The translations under genes and the position numbers were made by a program. A model generated the notes under the pieces. It was not told the DNA's origin. It made no database searches and was given only the letters and a program-made list of their open reading frames with translations. From Hirudo medicinalis (taxonomy: Eukaryota; Annelida; Clitellata; Hirudinida; Hirudinidae), in assembly GCA_011800805.1 (NCBI GenBank), contig MPNW01000041.1, forward strand, positions 124,001-188,000: 64,000 nt of DNA. The letters are read 5' to 3'. Each line of letters begins with the position of its first letter. The stretch's first letter is position 1. This document shows, piece after piece, positions 59,819-64,000 of the stretch.

Positions 59819-62277
59819 TCATATTACAAGTTTTTGTGGCACCTCTTCACATATGTGGATAAGTTTATGAAACATGAGATAACCTTGGCTGTGATTTTTT
59901 GGTTTTCTACCCCTTTTTTGTCCCTTTTTTACAGATGGAATCTTAGGCTCTTTGGCCTCCTTGATCCGACGTCTGGCATAATTGACTTGGTGAGAAAATG
60001 TCTGGTTGATTGCTCTTTCTGTTGGTTCTGGCACACCAGCCTCCAGACAAAATTTTCTCATGTAAGCTAAGGAGAACAATAAATTGGATTAAATTAATCT
60101 AATTAAAATTAGATGACAATAATATATGATGGTCAGATTTTTGGTGGAATCACCTTTGCAGACGACCACTTTTGTTGGATCAAGAGGGAATTTGTTTGAG
60201 ACATCTTCAGATGACTTGCAGTTCAATCCCTGACCTCTAGAATATGCCAACTCCTCCCAAGTGAATACTAATGGTATTAGGCGTCTCAGGACATACAAAG
60301 CTCCATTGTCCTTGTGTGACATTCCCTCATTTATTATGATTTGTAAGTTCAGTTTATTGACAAAGACATCATAATTCGGTAGAAGTTGGACCTGTTTGTT
60401 ATCAGGTGGTGGTAGCATTTCAGTCTAAAAAACAAAAAGCTTGTTACATGATGTTACTAAGTAACAAATATTACAAGACTTTATAGAATATTTAACAAGC
60501 CATTGAAATACAAATTAATGAAATAATAATTAAAATTATTTGAGTAGACTCTAAGAAATTTAAAGTCAAATGGGATGTCCTGACTAAAAGGATAATAATT
60601 TCACATCCACTAAGGATGCCACTGAGAATTGGAAATAAAAAATTTCTTAAGTTAGTTAACAATGCTTCACTTTACGAAGGCATCTTATCTTGTCTTCTTT
60701 AACAGAGATGTGAAGACGTAACAGTGCCTTGAAATACAATCTCTCTTCAATTCAAAAAGACCTAAGTTCATGTTTACTTTTATGTTCCCAAGTATTATAT
60801 TAAAAACCACTGAGATGCTTTCTATTTGCAAAGGATTTTGAATAAATTTTCTGAAAACTCCATATTGACAGAAGCGTCAACAATTTTGCAGACAATATGA
60901 CATTATTGGGTATAAAATGGTAATTCACAAGTTCATTCATAATTTAAATTATGAACAAAATTAAATAAAATGAAATCGTGTTATGTTTTAATTGATCCGA
61001 GTAGTTCAGTAATAAGTCAATACTCTTGATAAAATAACTGCAAGTCTCTGTATAAAAAATCATGCAAAGCAAGGTATATGTGACTGATACCAAAGAATGC
61101 ATCCTTAATGTTATATTTATTATAAAGTATGAAGTCACACTGACAATAACTTATGTTAAAAAAATATGGTTTCCATGTTTCTGAGAGCATAGAAATGAAA
61201 TTAAGTAGAATCACAACTTAACCGTTTGGATACGAAAGCATTGACTAGCTCGATCTCAACATAATCCTGATATAGAAATAATTCCTAGCTCAAGCTGATA
61301 TGTATTTATTGAATGAATGAACTATTATATTTTTGAATTCTCTTGAAAATGACAATCCTATTTTAAGTTGGCTCTATATGCTATACTGCCCTTACATCCT
61401 TGTCAGATATATTAATAAAATGAAGCTGAAATAAAATACACTAACCATTCAAGTCTTTGTTACATAAAACATTCACCCAGCAAGAAATATAAAATCTCAA
61501 TTATGTAAGCACAAAAATCCAAAGAAATTAATTTAGGAATACATAAAATGTAACAAAATAAAAAACAAACATTTAGTACATTCATGGGTTTGCATTTATT
61601 AATTTATCAATGCAACATTTGGATTTCAAATCACCAAATTCAAACTGTTGTTTTGAGGAAGTACCATTCTCTAGTGCCAAAGTAAAACAATTTTAATCAA
61701 CAATAATTGCCCTCAACATATCATCCTAATGTTGTGGAATAAGATTCACCTTTGCTGTACCCACAACTCCAGAAATGGAAGAAAATGAACTGATGTCACC
61801 AATCTCTGAGGAAACTCTGCATCTCTCAGGAGTCGATGTTATTGGGCTGCAGATATTGTTCCCATCTCCAAGAATTGGCATTCCTGAGAATAGAGGCCTA
61901 TGGTTCTCCCAATTGCCTTCAAGATTCCATGCATTGTTGCTGTTCTTCCTCGTTAATAGTTCATTCTGCTGCTGTTCGCATCTACATTTTTCGATTTGTT
62001 TAAGGAGATCATTGCTATCTTGTTTCAATTGTTGCAATTCAAACGTTATAAAATTCTTCAGTTCATTAAGAGATTGCTTAACGCTTATAATGTCCTTTTT
62101 AATAACTTCGTAATCGTTTTTCGGCAAGATGACAAACGCAGAATTTTCGTGGTTTTCGTTTGAAAGAAAGTGAAACACTGATGGCATTGAACTATCGTAA
62201 TGATGTTGGTTGATTTTTAGCAATCGAGAGTCGTCTGCCATTCTCTGAGCACACTCCCTAGGTCTAGTCAGTTCCAT
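59819..62277 (-). CDS. BEN-domain protein with coiled coil and AT-hook
   Basis: Three exons (62277-61765, 60424-60154, 60066-59819) in closed phase give 343 residues. The N-terminal exon contains a coiled coil (VIKKDIISVKQSLNELKNFI, LQQLKQDSNDLLKQIEKC) and a Ser/Thr-rich stretch. Exons 2-3 carry a BEN domain: NKLNLQIIINEGMSHKDNGA, LYVLRRLIPLVFTWEELAYS, FPLDPTKVVVCKAYMRKFC and INQTFSHQVNYARRRIKE. A basic GQKRGRKPKNH (AT-hook-like) follows. BEN domains bind DNA or chromatin partners, so this is probably a nuclear chromatin or transcription factor. The intron 1 donor (GTT/GTGGGT) was chosen because it restores phase; an unspliced exon 1 would end at a stop at 61726. The orthologue is not identified. 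Confidence 0.76.
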
Positions 62278-62482
62278 TTGACATCAACGCCCCAGCAGCC
62301 TTAAGCTGCTCGTCAACAACAATCGCTAGACGAGCTAGCTAAATCTAAAACATAAACAGAAAAAGGATTCTGTAACGCTTAATTCAATAATCAATAAATT
62401 TGTCAAATTCAGTCAAAAGAAATTTTGTATTTCATTTAGCAAGCTAAAAAAATTATATGTATATGTATGAGTTATCCTTACT

Positions 62483-62822
62483 CCAATTGAGGTTAGACAA
62501 GGTTACAAGCTACATTTTTAGTGATGAAAATTTTAATTTGACTGTTCAATTTTAATTTTCAACTAAACATTTTACTGTTTATTTGAATTTCCAAATCAAA
62601 TTCAAACTCCTAATTCATGTCTTATCCCAAAGCTCTTAATGACAATTATGTCGTTCTGCTTGGTAGTCTACTCTTTTCCAAGATCAAAATCGGAGATTCA
62701 AGAAATTATTGCCTTTGGCTACTATTCTTACTGGCCGCGCCTTCACGAGGATCCAAATGCAATATCTTGATATCTATCTACATTTATTCCAATTGAAGTT
62801 AGATAAGGTTACAAGCTACATT
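62483..62822. repeat. pair of diverged direct repeats, about 35 bp
   Basis: CCAATTGAGGTTAGACAAGG then TTACAAGCTACATT at 62483 recurs with three changes at 62789. The spacing is about 306 bp. It may be the footprint of a small element between the BEN and VWA3-like genes. Confidence 0.45.
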
Positions 62823-63489
62823 CATTAAATGCACATCTCGAAATAGGTGCTCGGCAGAATTTGTATTCCATATATTTTATAACAACGTCATCACGAACAC
62901 CATGCGTTATTTTAATTTCTTAGAATTTTCGACCAAGAGTTTATAGGGAAACAATGAAAGACAACTACACTTTGAAAAGGAAATGTCAAAGCTACAAAGT
63001 AAAGAATAAACCAGTGATAAAGCTTGAATCCGAATAGAATACAATCAACGTGGGAGCTACGGCAGAAGTATGCGGAAGATTTTGATCCCCCAGCTTCAGA
63101 CATTATCATTGCCTTCGAGCATGTATCATCAGGGAGCCGAGACAAAGCCGACCTTCAAATTACATCGAGAAACAGTGCAAGCAACTTGAAACGTAAATGA
63201 CTGTGATAATGCTACTATTTTTTATCAATGATTTGGAAAAAAAAGTGTCACTTTTTATTGTAATAAATGATATTGTATTTGAAAGTTTCCGAAATTCGCT
63301 ATTTTGGTATAAGCCTTAGCTATTTTCGATTGCCTCACATTTTGCCCTTCATTATTTCGGAGTCAACATTCCGTTACCATAGTAATTAGAAACTGGAAGC
63401 ACAATCCCTTCTATTGTATTTTAGGGTCATAATTTAGATATTTTCTGGATGTGTCTTGCATCACTTTAAAAGATTTGACACTGCCTGTA

Positions 63490-64000
63490 ATGGATGACGA
63501 CGAATCGGTTTTGATACTCTCAGCACATGAATGGCTTCGCAATTTCGGACTGCGTGCATCCGGCCTGGACATGAAGAACATTCTTGAACAAATTGGCTTC
63601 AAGCATTGCAACGGTTTGTAATTCTTGGTGCTTAACGGAAGACCATGACTACTGAAAATATTTTGTTGTAGATTTTGACTTCTGTCTTCAAAAGCCAGTG
63701 TGCTCAAGATATGGAAATGAGTATTTCCAAAAATATTTTTCTTCCAGCGGAAAGGTTTACAACGTAAGACATTTTTTAAATGAAATTTTAAAAGACATCA
63801 TGAACTTTTTAAAATATTCTATACTTAATTACCAAATTGCCTTTTTCCTAATATAGTTAATGAGCGCTCCAGCTATTTTGGCCGACTTTGAAACAAAACT
63901 TCAGGAAAAGATAAAATTGCTTGAAAATCGACTGACATGGATGACAACTGGAAGCAGAAGGCAGTTTGGTCTTCTTTGTGATAAGAATGTCTGCATCATC
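63490..64000 (+). CDS. VWA3A/B-like: VWA3-type von Willebrand A domain protein, N-terminal part
   Basis: Three exons (63490-63613, 63672-63763, 63857 to window end) in closed phase give the first 120 residues. SAHEWLRNFGLRASGLDMKN with IGFKHCN matches the N-terminal motif of VWA3A/VWA3B. YLMSAP...KLLENRLTWMTTGSRR-type text and FGLLCDKNVCII match the segment leading into the first VWA domain. VWA3 proteins are poorly characterised and associated with ciliated tissues. The gene is cut by the window end, before the MIDAS motif of the VWA domain. It is divergent from the BEN-domain gene. Confidence 0.82.

Overview
This window is invertebrate metazoan (eukaryotic) nuclear DNA. It is AT-rich, with spliced genes, GT-AG introns from about 60 bp to almost 9 kb, long (ATC)n/(ATT)n microsatellites, and decayed LINE, Ty3, Tc1/mariner, MULE and hAT-like transposons. 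The gene families (LASP, HUNK-like kinase, smoothelin, PDE7, TOMM20, NDUFB7, GTSF1, BEN, VWA3, VWDE) are animal genes. I cannot name the phylum from the sequence alone. Gene models were built by hand, by translating, joining exons at splice sites and checking that codon phase closes. Where it closes over many exons I regard the model as strong.

Layout. 0.3-1.6 kb (-): LASP-type LIM+SH3 gene with an assembly gap in its last intron. 2.1-3.8 kb: 42-bp minisatellite, decayed LINE, short tandem repeat. 5.9-19.3 kb (+): 12-exon HUNK-like Ser/Thr kinase whose 8.8-kb first intron holds a gutted Ty3 element and large microsatellites. 21.6-25.1 kb (+): 10-exon gene joining an Ig domain to a smoothelin-type CH domain. 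25.9-26.9 kb (+): small spectrin-repeat gene fragment. 28.4-29.2 kb (-): possible decayed gene. 29.5-30.8 kb (+): NDUFB7 (complex I). 32.1-40.8 kb (-): PDE7-like cyclic-nucleotide phosphodiesterase. 42.8-44.9 kb: MULE remnant next to a Tc1-type element with IR/DR ends. 45.4-53.6 kb (+): 20-exon VWDE-like single-pass membrane protein. 53.7-55.3 kb (-): TOMM20, tail to tail with it. 55.7-57.7 kb: LINE and DUF4371/hAT remnants. 58.9-59.4 kb (+): GTSF1-like double CHHC zinc-finger protein. 59.8-62.3 kb (-): BEN-domain protein. 63.5-64.0 kb (+): start of a VWA3-like gene running off the window.

The genes do not form a pathway: this is ordinary eukaryotic gene order, with housekeeping mitochondrial genes (NDUFB7, TOMM20) among signalling, muscle/cytoskeletal, receptor-like and piRNA-related genes. 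The most unusual products are the Ig + smoothelin-CH protein, the membrane-anchored VWDE-like protein with a YLNV tail motif, and the GTSF1-like protein with a widened first finger. I found no sign of a wholly new defence or mobile system.
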